64,000 nt of DNA, taken from contig OU744725.1 in assembly GCA_916613615.1 (NCBI GenBank), forward strand, positions 56,924,575 through 56,988,574, given 5' to 3'. Below, piece after piece: positions 11,940-38,545 of this stretch. Source of the stretch: Steromphala cineraria. Lineage: Eukaryota > Mollusca > Gastropoda > Trochida > Trochidae. Both the position numbers and the translations under genes were made by a program. The notes under the pieces are model-generated. The model saw only the letters and a list, made by a program, of their open reading frames with translations. It did not search any database and was not told the origin of the DNA. The number at the start of each line of letters is the position of its first letter. The first letter of the stretch is position 1.

Positions 11940-12250
11940 TTCTATTATTACCCATATGGTTGAAAATAAGTAGTGACATATTTTCAATATGAGCACTAGT
12001 GCACATGTATATCACTTTTGCCTAGCATCGATTGTTGTAGCGCGAGTTCCCGTATTATTTCGCCTGTGACGTCATAACACCATTAGGGAAGCAGTCCGTT
12101 TCTTTGATATTTCTTAGATGGTAAAATGGAATATAATCGGTAATAAAGAAATTATTACCCTCGGAAGTGTGTCATATGACTTTTACGAAACGAGTGTGAA
12201 ATTTTGTATTATTCGAGCGAGAGCGAGGGTTGTACACAAATTTGCACGAG
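11940..12250. mobile_element. Palindromic repeat family around GTGTGTCATATGACTTTTAC, copy 1
   Basis: TACCCATATGGTTGAAAATA, GAGCACTAGTGCACAT, TGTGACGTCATAACACC and GGTAATAAAGAAATTATTAC occur in this order, then GTGTCATATGACTTTTACGA. Related blocks recur at 38203-38545 and 38546-41048. It contains the unoccupied TAAA target used by the 2.13-kb element in its sister copy. Confidence 0.65.
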
Positions 12251-12926
12251 TTTTATAAGTACTAGTATTCATGTACGTTTCATGTGTGAAGTTGGATTTT
12301 TGGTATCAATATGACTGTTTAGAATGTCATTGAAAACTACGTTTATCATAAATAGCACTTGGGAATGAATATGTGAGATATGTTGAATTGATATCATTAA
12401 TTTACGTTCGTATCAAAGGAAAACAGAATGGAAATCATTGAATGACTCTTTAACATGTTTTCAAATGTGTTACCCTCCAAATGTTGTATCACTATGCATG
12501 CTCATTAATGTTCTTTATTTTGTTTGGTTGGTAGCATATCCATGCAAATGTACAAAGAATGCGTAAAAATACATTACTCATTTTCAACTTTTATCATGCA
12601 TCTTTAAGGACAAAAATATTGAAAAGGAAAGTGTCTGTGTTAGACTTATACAAGCTATGTACCTACATAGTTTTAATTCAGTAGTAAAATCTCAAATAAT
12701 AATCTCAAAATGGTCTCAGCATATGTTATATTCAATGTACATTATTTAGGTTTTATATTTCTTTTCTAGATAACAATGGGAGATATTAAAATGTGTAAAA
12801 TGATTGGAATTTTCACGTTTTTTCTGTAACGGTTACCGACTATGACCGCGTAGTGTTCATAATAAATGGGCTCAAAATGGACCCTCGCGCACGTGAATCT
12901 TGAACGCCGATCAAGGCTGTTTGACC

Positions 12927-13074
12927 GAGGTGTTCTTGTCCATGCATCAATACTTATTCAACATGATTATGAGTATTGATAATGCGGATAATGCAGTTCG
13001 AGGTGTTCATGTCCATGCATCAATCCCAATTCAACATGACATATGAGTATTGATAATGCGGATAATGCAGTTCA
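12927..13074. repeat. Direct repeat, two copies of about 74 bp
   Basis: Both copies run GAGGTGTTC..GTCCATGCATCAAT to GATAATGCGGATAATGCAGT; they differ at a few positions. Intergenic. Confidence 0.85.
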
Positions 13075-13298
13075 TTCTATATTAAACATTTATGAATGAA
13101 CTGAAAGTAAACGAGAAACAATGTCTTTTTTAGTTATCTGACATGCGCATGAGCCTCTCGTGCTGCACGTGCACCCCGCTGAAAGTCAGACCGTACAAGA
13201 TATCCAAATAAATTGCATTACCAATAATTTATATGACAACAGTTACAGAAAATACGCGTGACAGGGTGAGGTCAAAAGCATTCAGTACTGGCTTCGGC

Positions 13299-13384
13299 TG
13301 GAGGAAGATCCCTTTAGCCGAACAGGTAGAGTAACTGACCTTCAGTCTTGAGGTCCCGGGTTTGAATCCGCTGGACGTGAAATT
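13299..13384 (+). other. tRNA-like segment with A-box and B-box (possible SINE or tRNA relic)
   Basis: TAGCCGAACAGGTAGAGTA fits a Pol III A-box, and GGTTTGAATCC about 54 bp later fits a B-box. A cloverleaf with a proper 7-nt anticodon loop could not be drawn, so a functional tRNA is unlikely. Confidence 0.3.
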
Positions 13385-14743
13385 ACTTGATACTTCCTGC
13401 TAAATACATAAGTTGAATGCAATGGTTTACCATCCCTAATGATAGACAAACTGATCCTAAAAGTTCGTCAACTGATATCTTTTGGACAAAAGAGAGTCTA
13501 CAAAATATATGCTAGGCTAAAGAAGACGATTTTACGAGAATTCAAGGGCTAAAAACATCGTACGAAATGGACATTTTGACATGTGCGTCTAGCAAAATGT
13601 AGTATACGATTCTAAACTGTATACACGCGTTTCAAGTCTATAACCTAGACCTTAAACCAAAAACCAAAAAAAGGAGCATTCTTAGTCAAAAACATGTTGC
13701 AAGACTAGATGCCACAGCTTAGCAATTAAGTATCGTTCAGGACCCACTTTCATGATATCAAAGTTTATTATCAAAATTTACAGTTATGAAATTAGTCATT
13801 AATTTTTTTTCTACATATTAGTTTTGTGCGTTGCCACAGCAACTGCGCAACAACAAATTCCATGAATGAACTCGTAAGAATAGTAGTTTGTAACACACGT
13901 TTAAGTCTGGAAAGGAAAAATGACGTATTTAAAAATCATTTCACGTTTATGCATGGTCATACCTAATAAATAGGATTACCACGCCACGTTGATAATCTCC
14001 CTTATGTGATAAAGATAAAACGGCGTTTAATAGCGTTAAATAAACATTATGCCTGTATTGAAGCAAAATGAGAGATTATATTTGAATAAAATGTATTTGC
14101 TAATGAGTTAGTCAAATAGGGCGCTATACAAATTTTGCATATTATTATTATTAATATTCAATTCGCTCCTGATCCGGTAATTGTATGTTTTGCATGACGG
14201 ATGAGATAGTCTATCTGGGATAGGCCTTCTTCCGTTATTTGATAGGGGTTTTGAGTCATATAACTACACTATAATACATGTTTGGTCAAACAATAACCAT
14301 GGGCTTGAAATAACAGTTATTGGCCAGTTGGATAGCAAAGCTGTCGAAATATTTACTTATTTTGTATGTTAAATCCACAGTTAAAATGGTGCTAATATAT
14401 ACTAGCTGTAGAATAATCATTTGGTGAAACAGCACGACTGACACATTCAGAGTCGAGAATATGTCAATTGCATCCCTTCTTTATGAATCCCGGAAAAGGC
14501 TATAAACCATTTCAGTCTATCTTTAAAATTATTAAAAATTTCTACCCAAATAACTAAGGATTTTTTATTTCAACGGCGTTTTGTCATCATATGTTCTACA
14601 ACGTATTAGGACAAATGTGGGTTTCTAAGTTTTATTCAGGGTTTCTCCGACAAAAGTATTACAAGAACGAATTGGAACAGTGTTGCACAGTTAAACATTC
14701 GACCGTTTACTGCAACCATAATTTGTGCTTATCGTATGACTTT

Positions 14744-15102
14744 CATTCTCTCCCCACAGAGGTCGATCAAGTCAAGAAATGTTGATACAGCCTCTGTTAT
14801 ATTACGCCGAAATCGTGGGTTTCCGGCAGATTCCCCTAGTAGACAAAAATTGCACCACCATCCATTTGAATTTCTTAAGCAAATGACAACGCTTCTCGCA
14901 TGGAAAGGGTGGTTCATATCACAATGCCTTTGCCATGATTCAGTAACCATAATGATGATTTTAGAACACCGTCGCTGATTGCACAACTAGCTTTGATTGC
15001 CTCCAATCAGGCATCTCCCATTCTATCCCACAAAGTAGACGTAATAGAACAGAGGCCGTATCAACATTTCATCACTTGATCTGCCTCTGTTGGGAAAGAA
15101 TG
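14744..15102. mobile_element. Foldback element (CATTCTCT ends), copy 1
   Basis: 359 bp, TIRs of about 60 bp with CATTCTCTCCCCACAGAGG at the left and the diverged inverse at the right. The same family as 33382-33729 and 58692-59043. No clear flanking duplication at this copy. Confidence 0.82.
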
Positions 15103-15110
15103 TTCTTCAT

Positions 15111-15183
15111 AGAATAGCGACGTTTCGGTAAAGATCATTGTTTCGTTAAATACCAAGAATCTATACCGAAACGTCGCTATTCT
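15111..15183. repeat. Perfect 20-bp inverted repeat
   Basis: AGAATAGCGACGTTTCGGTA at 15111-15130 and its inverse at 15164-15183, directly right of the foldback element at 14744-15102. Confidence 0.85.
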
Positions 15184-15956
15184 TTTAATAAAGAAGTTGG
15201 ATATACATAAGAACTGGTAGTTTTAGTCCTAGTAAGGTTCGAAAAACATTTAAAACTGTCTTGAGCATATTCTTGAAAACGGTATAAGGATCTGTGAAAA
15301 TGTGAAAATGTGAAAAAAGAAGTTGAATATCAATAAAACCTTGCTTTCAGAACATTACTTTGATGCTTAAAAGTTTTCGAATTTGGCTTTGAACAAAGGT
15401 TACTCCCATAGCTGTTGAATAGATGAATTTCGTAATTAATGAAGAATTTGCTGTTTTTTCATATCTTAAAATATTGATCAACCTGAGAAATGCACTTAAA
15501 TACGAATTTGATCTTTTTTAAGCGAATTCAATCTATTTTACCTGGTGTAATTTGAGCAGATTAAAATGCGGTATAGCAAATTGATATATAATAAGACATA
15601 TATATGTTTATTTCATAACATTTTTGATGATGTAATATTATTGAATAGTTTCGGTAACATATACAAATATCCCGGTTTATTGTCTTTCTCTAGATTGATA
15701 TAATTAAGCAAAAAAATTAAAAAAAGCAAAATCTAGGATTCAGTATCTATCTACATGTATATCCAAATTGGGTATCGTGTGCACCAAAAGGATAAGAATT
15801 TGGCATAGCTGTGCATTTGAACAGCAAGCTCTTCTGGATAACAACTTCTTTATGGTGAAAATCGCGGCGTTTACGAGTACCACGTACGAAATGTTTACTC
15901 CTTCATCAGGTGTGATGTGACATACAAACTGTTGAACGGGTATACATTCATATACA

Positions 15957-16163
15957 CATCCTGTCTCAGGGTACGAACGTTACGCTAACTCCACTAATCT
16001 GTACCCTGGGCTCAGAAACTAGATTCGCTCGCGCGGCCCGACTTGGGATATAGCCAATCAAATCATTTTCTCGCAAACTTTCAACGAGAAAATGATTTGA
16101 TTGGCAATATCCCAAGTCGAGATTAGTTGAGTTAGCGTAACGTTCGTACCCTGAGACAGGATG
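15957..16163. mobile_element. Foldback element (CATCCTGTCTCAGGG ends), copy 1
   Basis: 207 bp. The left arm CATCCTGTCTCAGGGTACG and its inverse at the right form a near full-length hairpin. Flanks contain ACATTCATA and ACATTTATA, 8 of 9 matching, although 4 bp separate the left one from the end. Confidence 0.82.
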
Positions 16164-16782
16164 ACATTTATAATTCCACTATAAAGAATAAGTTGTCCAG
16201 AGAATCTTACTCTTGTGTATACCACATCTAAATGGCATTCAAAAACTTGCATAATGGTAAACTTCTGTTAAGAAATTAAGGAACTAATAGGTTTATATGT
16301 CAAATCTTTAAAAACTAAGTTACTGCAAAAGTACATTTTCTGCATGAATGTCAGTCGTGATTATGTAAGAATAGTCCCTGATAAAAGATCATGACTTTTA
16401 GTTACCGGAAGCACATAATATCAATGGAAATTATATGAAAATTATATAATAAGGTTGTTGAGATATACTCAAATAATAATACTAAAAAATTAGTATTATG
16501 TCAAATGATAATAAGAGTTTATAAAAACAAGTGTTCTGTTTGAAGCGATTAGTTACCTATACATTTATGTGAAGTGATTTAGATTTTATTGCGAGATCAC
16601 TACGTAAATGATTGGCGAGTGAAAGAAGACAAGTACTTGTCGCCATTTTTCCTAAAAGAAATAGATAAATACGCATGTATATCAATTTAGAACTTTGATA
16701 TTACTTATCAGCGTTACAGATATTTGCAACCGTGTATACAATTTACCTTTTACATTCATAAAGTACATAAGTAATTAATGTC

Positions 16783-16842
16783 CATCCTGCTACATCAGCG
16801 TATATGTCTCAGCTTAGGCTACAACCTAGGTTTAGCAGGATG
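16783..16842. mobile_element. Minimal foldback element (CATCCTG ends)
   Basis: 60 bp starting CATCCTGCTACATCAGCGTA and ending AGCAGGATG, flanked by TTAATGTC at 16775-16782 and 16843-16850. Its left 30 bp are the same as those of the 370-bp element at 6899, so it looks like a deleted derivative. Confidence 0.8.
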
Positions 16843-17084
16843 TTAATGTCCTTCGAACATAATTATAGTAGGTCAAATTGAGTTTGTTACTTCTGTTTCT
16901 CTCTCACCAGCGCTCATACAGAATGGCAAAGACATGTTGTCTGGTTAATTAGTAATGAACTTATAGCCCTAACCCTCATGTGTTTTGCAATAAAGTATAT
17001 TTTTGCCCTGAACTATTATAGTTAAAGCATGAGACCGAAGGCCGAGTGGTTTGACGTTATGATATATAGTTCAGTTTGGATCAT

Positions 17085-17250
17085 AAATAGAATCTCACCC
17101 TCGCGTCTTCAGATATCAAATATATCAACACTTGTTGATAAAAGTAAAATATCATCAGCAAGCCTCGGATATTTGTTACTTTTATCAACTTGTGTTGATA
17201 TATTTGATATCAGAAGACACTTGGGTGAGATTCTCTATTCATCCTATTAT
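17085..17250. repeat. Imperfect long palindrome
   Basis: Arms of about 75 bp: AGAATCTCACCC, CTTCAGATATCAAATATATC and TTGATAAAAGTAA, with their inverses on the right. Intergenic; no target duplication visible. Confidence 0.8.
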
Positions 17251-17981
17251 CCTATAATTAAGGAAAGAGATGGTAAAGATGTCATGATATGTTATAATTC
17301 TTTTTACAATGGCATGTAAAGAAGACAAAGTCAAAATATCATTGATAGGCATAATAATTCATAAAACACTTCGGGTGTATTTGAATGGAATATTTAAAAA
17401 CTAAAAGGAAATGACGACACAGATTTAAATATTCCATAGTAAAATGCACTCGATGAACGTCTAGCCAGCTTGTAATGTCAAATGCTTGTCAATGTCACTG
17501 TCAATCATTCATCAGCCAGCCTGCATGCGGAACCACGTCCCAGATATGTTCATCGTGTCAATTACATATACTATATCACCCTGACCTTGTTCACAGGAAC
17601 ATGTTTCTACATGATCCACGCATTGTTTCGATATGCCAATCAGGATCAAATTGCAATGCAAGCTACTTTTACTGTTACGCAATGTGATTTTATTGCATCT
17701 TTTACTTATTCATGCACCTAATTTTTTTTTATAATAATGTATTCACTCATATGTTTGTAACATTTAATAAAAAAACATTCCGTATTAATTTGGAAAATAT
17801 ATGAACATTTCTTTTAAGTTCAATATATCTTAATTAAGGAGTTTATCACTTTTGAGGACAATTATGAATTCGTTTGATGTTTCTCTTACCATAGTGAAAC
17901 TTGAAGCACATTGATTCAGAAATTAAGAGAGAATATTCATAAATCGTACACAAGTTATTGATCACTTTCAACATCGTAACT

Positions 17982-18250
17982 GAACTGAACTGAACTGAAC
18001 TTTATTTACACTCAGGCTGCAAACTGCAGCATAAGAGGTACAATACATATTTACATTTATACAACATTCAATATACATTTATCAATTACAAATGAGTTAT
18101 AAAACTTATTTCTTAAATAAAGACATGATAATTTTACAAAAGATGGATAATTTTCTTAAAGTTCCTAATCTATTTGAATTGAATAATATATTCATTTTGT
18201 ACATATTTGGTCTGTTATAGTAATATCTATGCATATATTTAACTCTTTCT
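17982..18250 (-). mobile_element. 3' tail of a minus-strand non-LTR retroelement
   Basis: On the minus strand it reads GCAGTTTGCAGCCTGAGTGT, AATAAA and then (GTTCA)n, a CR1-like end with a tandem-repeat tail. The left limit of the element body is uncertain. Confidence 0.45.
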
Positions 18251-19147
18251 GATTTTAACATGGGGCATATAAATAACAAAACTCAACATCGTAGACAAGA
18301 TATTATCACTAAAGCTTGCTCCCTAGCTACAGAGAATTTGAATTTAATATTAAATAAATTAACCCATATCTACAAAATAACGAAGTTGAAATCCACACCA
18401 TATCACCAAGTTGTTATAAACCACATCCAGCTTATATCATTGGTTGCTTGGTAAACGTTGTTTATATGCCACTAAATTTGTATCTCCTGTATGCATATCA
18501 TCAATATATCCTGTAAAAGATTGGCTCATAGTGTAAAGTTAATATAAGAGAAATTGCTACATTGAGTTGATTTTATGTGCGCTTCGTTACTAGAGCAACG
18601 CTTCCCCAACGCCTGAATCAATAAACGTAGATGGAATTTATTACTTATGTAGATGATCAGAAACTGAATAACAAACAATTTGGAGCAATTTGGAGCCTTT
18701 TCGTTTGGTGTTCTGCTTTCAATTTCATTCTTATTGCATTCTGAATCAACCATACAGCATTCACGAAAAAAAAGAACTATTTAAAATGTTTGTGGCATTT
18801 ATACATCTTATCATAGCTATGAAGTACTGATAGAAGTTTTGTTATGATTTGCTAACAGTGTCTTTAGATGAATGATATCAATATGTGGCCATGGCCGTCA
18901 CTGATAAGCAGTGGATTCTAAACAATAAAAACTGTTAACACGTCATCATCATCAATCTAATTAAATTTAGCTCAACCAAGGACATTTATAGTTCACATAA
19001 AGCACTTAAAGTTTATTGCATCACCACGTATAAAACATCTTAATGATCATCTCCGCACGAGCAATCCGCAGACAATCAGAGTAAGTGTGGATGTTTAATG
19101 CCAAACAAAAAAGGTGTTGTAGTTAGACTTGCTGGTGAATTTATTAA

Positions 19148-20680
19148 AGGGGCAGTAGCACGTTTTTTGAAAATTTTATATTCTAAATTTTTCACTGATA
19201 ATTGTATGTTAATGCTAAATGTATTATTTTGATAGTGTCAAAAATCTCATAACACCAACCAATCATCCATAGTCAGTGAATAAACTAGATTAGCGTTTGA
19301 GAATACCGCAAATGCAGAGCATTGAGTATAACAATCATGTATTATTTAAAAGTGATCATAGTTAATATTAAGCATTTTCGCTAAACCATGCTTAAGTCAT
19401 GACCTTGCTGTGACCTTGACCTTCGACAGTTCGTACCCAAAACTTTTTGAAATTTTTTTACTTCTCAAGAGATAATATATACAAAATCTAAACTTCATAG
19501 CACAAAAACTTTTCAAGTTATTGTGTTTACAAGGAATTGCAATAACTCATATCTCATGACCTTGACCTTTGACCTTCAAGGTCAAACAATAATTGAACAC
19601 TTTTTATTGAGTATAACAATCATGTATTTTTTATTTAAAAGTGATCATAGTTAATATTAAGCATTTTCGCTAAACCATGCTTAAGTCATGACCTTGCTGT
19701 GACCTTGACCTTTGACGGATTGTAGCCGAAACCTTTTCAAATTTTTTTACTTTTCCAAGGATGATATATATCAAGTTAGAGCTTCATAGCACAAAAACTT
19801 TTCAAGTTACCGTGTTTACAAAGAATGTTGCGGTGATTTTATAACTCGTGACCTTGACCTTTGAACTTGAAAGTGAACATGTGATAATGATTCCCTGGAA
19901 GTATTAACATTTAGACATGTTGATGAGTTCTGAAAAGCTAAATGGGATAAAGTTATACAAAAAAATTGTGCATTTTGTAATAACTCATATCTCATGACCT
20001 TAAACCTTTGACCTTCAAGGTCACACAATCATTGAACACTTTTTATTGAGTATAACAATCATGTATTGATTAAAAGTGTTCATAGTTAATATAAAGCATT
20101 TTCGCTAAAACATGCTTACGTCATGACCTTGCTGTGACCTTGACCTTTGACGGACTGTAGCCAAAACCTTTTCAAAATTTTTTACTTTTCCAAGGATGAT
20201 TTATACCAAGTTAGAGCTTCATAGCACAAAAACTTTTCAAGTTATCGCGTTTACAAGGAATTATTAGAGTGAATACATATCTCGTGACCTTGACCTTTGA
20301 CCTTGAAAGTGAACGTGTCAAAATCGTTCCCCCGAGGTATGAGTAGTAAGGTATGAATAAGAGTTCTGGAAAGCTTAGTGGAAAAAAGTTATAGCTAGTA
20401 GTACGAGTGCGGCGGCGGCGGCGGCGATGGAAACTTCACAAAAACTGATAGCAGCCCCTGCTAATTATAACGATTCACATTAAATCCATTGGCTGCCATT
20501 ATTATGTGAACACCTCTAATTCATTTTGTGTAAGCAAAAATAATCACATGGCTAAACTTTACATTATATATTTGATTTTATTCTGCTTCATTTAGTTTAA
20601 ATACATTGTCTTTTAATTGGAATCATGTATTTTCATTTTATTATATTCCCCCTAAAAACGGTTAACGTGCTACTGCCCCT
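19148..20680. mobile_element. TTAA-type MITE, copy 3, carrying an inserted 1.2-kb half-site repeat
   Basis: Flanked by TTAA at 19144-19147 and 20681-20684 with the family ends. The middle of the MITE is interrupted between about 19281 and 20475 by the GACCTTGACCTTTGAC-type tandem repeat. It ends about 206 bp from the stop of the choline transporter, so it may lie in that gene's 3' UTR or flank. Confidence 0.85.
19281..20475. repeat. About 437-bp tandem repeat rich in TGACCTTGA half-sites
   Basis: Two to three copies of a unit of about 437 bp (CATGACCTTGCTGTGACC at 19688 and 20125; CTTTGACCTTCAAGGTCA at 19567 and 20005). It ends in a (GCG)n run near 20410. It contains seven clusters of TGACCT/AGGTCA motifs. 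Inserted in TTAA MITE copy 3. Confidence 0.85.
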
Positions 20681-20886
20681 TTAAATCAGCAGGAAAAACC
20701 CAGGGATAGAGGCGCGATCTTTAAATTGGATCATTGACCTTTGATACCTCGGATTCGCATTCCACATGTCCTTGTAACACAAACTTAAACCCAGTTAACA
20801 TCAGTTTTAATCCTTATCTATCAAGAGCATGATATGTTGAATAAGCAATTGTACAACATTATATAACAAAATCACTTTAATTCACG

Positions 20887-36154
<15,268 letters not shown>

Positions 36155-36288
36155 GATGTTCTTCTACGGGCTCTCCTGTTGAGTGACACGACTGTGTATA
36201 AAACATCTCCTACTTGCATCTTTATGGTATGCAAAATTACTGCACTATAACCCTTGACGAAGGGCAAGGTCATGGCAAGCGCACGCGA

Positions 36289-36296
36289 TGACGTCA
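36289..36296. promoter_or_regulatory. CRE palindrome upstream of the choline transporter start
   Basis: A perfect TGACGTCA lies 135 bp upstream of the ATG at 36154, in otherwise unique sequence. CREB/ATF proteins bind this 8-mer. Promoter function is inferred from distance only. The same 8-mer also occurs in many palindromic repeats of this window, which lowers its weight. Confidence 0.35.
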
Positions 36297-36989
36297 CGAT
36301 TAACGAGCTCATTTACTTTTTTCTAAACAAGGAAACTAAGAACTAGAACAGTCGTGTTCTGAATTTTATATAACTGCCACGTAAACAACATCATATTCAT
36401 GCAAAACCAATATATGTGAAGCTAAGTTTTGAATCTGACATGTGTCACTAACTACTATTAGTTTTATATTTATATATGTGTAACTGTATCGGAGCGAATC
36501 AACAACCTAGCACGTGAAACCTACCGGGTAATTGACCATCGTTAATGAGAGCGTCCAGACGGGTAAGGGGGGTCAATTGACACAAACTTGATACTGGCTC
36601 TCAGTTGAAAGCGGTCCGTAACCAAACGATTTTGTTCCTACCGAGCATTTTCGACTCTTTCGAGGCCTGCTAATAAAACACTGGAAGTTAAAAATTCGGG
36701 TTGCAGACCACCTTTAAAGAGGTCATGTGGTTTCAGAGGTCCGGTGTTTCGGTGGAATCAAAATTTCAAAACCTTTATAGTACTTTAACTTATTACTCTC
36801 CCGTTGAAGATATCACTGTTTAATAAAAATCTACAGGGTAATTACACACTGTTTAATAACATCGCGTGCTGACCGAATTACGTGACGAATTACATAATCG
36901 TTAAGCATGACGTCACAATGTTAGCGCGGCAGTATAGCGATGGTCATGTCGGCGAATATCTTAAAATATCTTCCTATGTAATTCACGAG

Positions 36990-37400
36990 TAATAATTAGA
37001 GGATATTTGTCTCTTCTTGACAAATACCATGTTTATCTCATCGAGTGAGGAAGAAAGTGATAATATAAAACTTTTCTGCCTCAAGAGATGAGATAAATAT
37101 GGTATTTGTCAAGAAAAGACAAATTTTCTATTTATTTTATGATTCAATCGTTGTTTTGCTGTCGAAAGTGAAGCTCATTTACGTTGAGTCGGCTCCCGTC
37201 GCCTAAGCAACAAAATGACGTCATGAGTGTGTCATTGCGTCAGAGCATTGTTCGATGACGTCAGATCATTGTTGTTATCAGTCACTAGTGACTGATAACA
37301 CGTTCCATTGTTATTGTCACTAGTGACTGATAACACGGTTTATGTTCATTGATAGATCTCGGTATTTCACTGCCAATCATATAAAAAAATAAAATACTGA
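36990..37400. mobile_element. Hairpin element family with CRE motifs, copy 2
   Basis: GACAAATACCATGTTTATCT with inverse at about 37086-37112, TGACGTCA sites, a perfect 26-bp palindrome at 37274-37299, and a right border AATCATATAAAAAAATAAAATA. Intergenic, upstream of the choline transporter. Boundaries are approximate. Confidence 0.65.
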
Positions 37401-38202
37401 ACTCGGTCACGTTCAATAACATTTTTATGAAACTCGTGAATGGTTCCGGTAATTAACTCGCTTTCGCTCGCCAAATACCAAACCACTCTCTCGTTTCATA
37501 AAAATGTTGTTAAGTTAAGTATTATCATTTATTACTCGCCCGGGTTACAATCTAGATGGAGACACCAAACATATGGCTTTACACTGTGTTGTGTCCTTGG
37601 GCAAGGCACTTCAACCACATTGCACTCAGTCCAATCCACCAAGCTGTTCAATTGGGTACCTGAATACGGGAAGTAAGGGTCTATATATGGTTGCTCCTTC
37701 AGAGTGATATTGTACAGCCAACTAGCAGTGCTCTCGCTAAATATTTGGCTTAAAACTTTAGATTAATATGTGTATTTTGCAAGATTTTCCTTTTTGCGAT
37801 GAATTAGCATTGCAGTAATATAGTTCGAGAACGACCTGATACGTCAATTTTTATATGTATGAAATTTATTATCCTACCTCATGTTAGAATCTCGATCTCA
37901 GATTGGTCCACGTGACGCTGGATAACTAGTGATTACACCCTCTTGAGCGGGATGATAAATTATTTATACCCCGGCACATAAAAAGCATGAAAAAAACCTT
38001 CGGCTCGTCGCATAACACCAAGCTCGAGGCGGATATCTTCCCATTTACCCCGCCTCTGAATGGAATAACTTATAGTATCACCAACAGTCCATTTTGTTAT
38101 TAATAATTCAAAGTTTTTATGTTTTTATGCTCTAACCTCAATGAGCAACTTGTAGATTGAGCTCGACGTTGTAGTGCATTTAGAAGGTTAGTTATACACT
38201 TT

Positions 38203-38545
38203 ATTACCCATATGGTTGGAAATAAGTGGTGACGTATTTTCAATATGAGCACTAGTGCACATATCACTTTTGCCTGTGACGTCATAACACCATTGTTCGT
38301 GACGTCACCGTAGCCGGCCGTCGCAAGGGAAGCGGCCCGTTTCTTGGATATTTCTAAGATGGTTAAATTGAATAAAATCGGTAATAAAGAAATTATTACC
38401 CTCGGAAGTGTGTCATAAGACTTTTACGAAACTCGTGCAAATTTGTGTATAACCCTCGCTCTCGCTCGGGTAATACAAAAATTCACACTCGTTTCGTAAA
38501 AGTCATATGACACACTTCCTCGGGTAATAATCTCTATTTATTACC
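38203..38545. mobile_element. Palindromic repeat family around GTGTGTCATATGACTTTTAC, copy 2
   Basis: Starts ATTACCCATATGGTTGGAAA and carries two TGACGTCA sites. It then forms a hairpin from TTATTACCCTCGGAAGTGTG and its inverse, with CTCGCTCTCGCTCGG in the loop. Directly followed by another copy. Confidence 0.7.

Larger units (their letters stand above)
10358..19147. other. Intergenic stretch between AMD1 and the choline transporter 3' side
   Basis: No conserved gene seen. It holds one TTAA MITE, one palindromic-family copy with TGACGTCA, three CAT...ATG foldbacks, other inverted repeats, a 74-bp duplication, an A/B-box relic and a retroelement tail. The remaining parts (for example 10.5-11.3, 12.3-12.9, 13.4-14.7 and 18.5-19.1 kb) are AT-rich without recognisable features. 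The AMD1 promoter must lie near 10.36-10.6 kb but shows no clear core element. Confidence 0.6.

Noticed and set aside
17029..17319. 96-codon plus-strand open frame
   Set aside because: Coincides with a long palindrome; the two halves translate as inverse arms and show no protein family motif.
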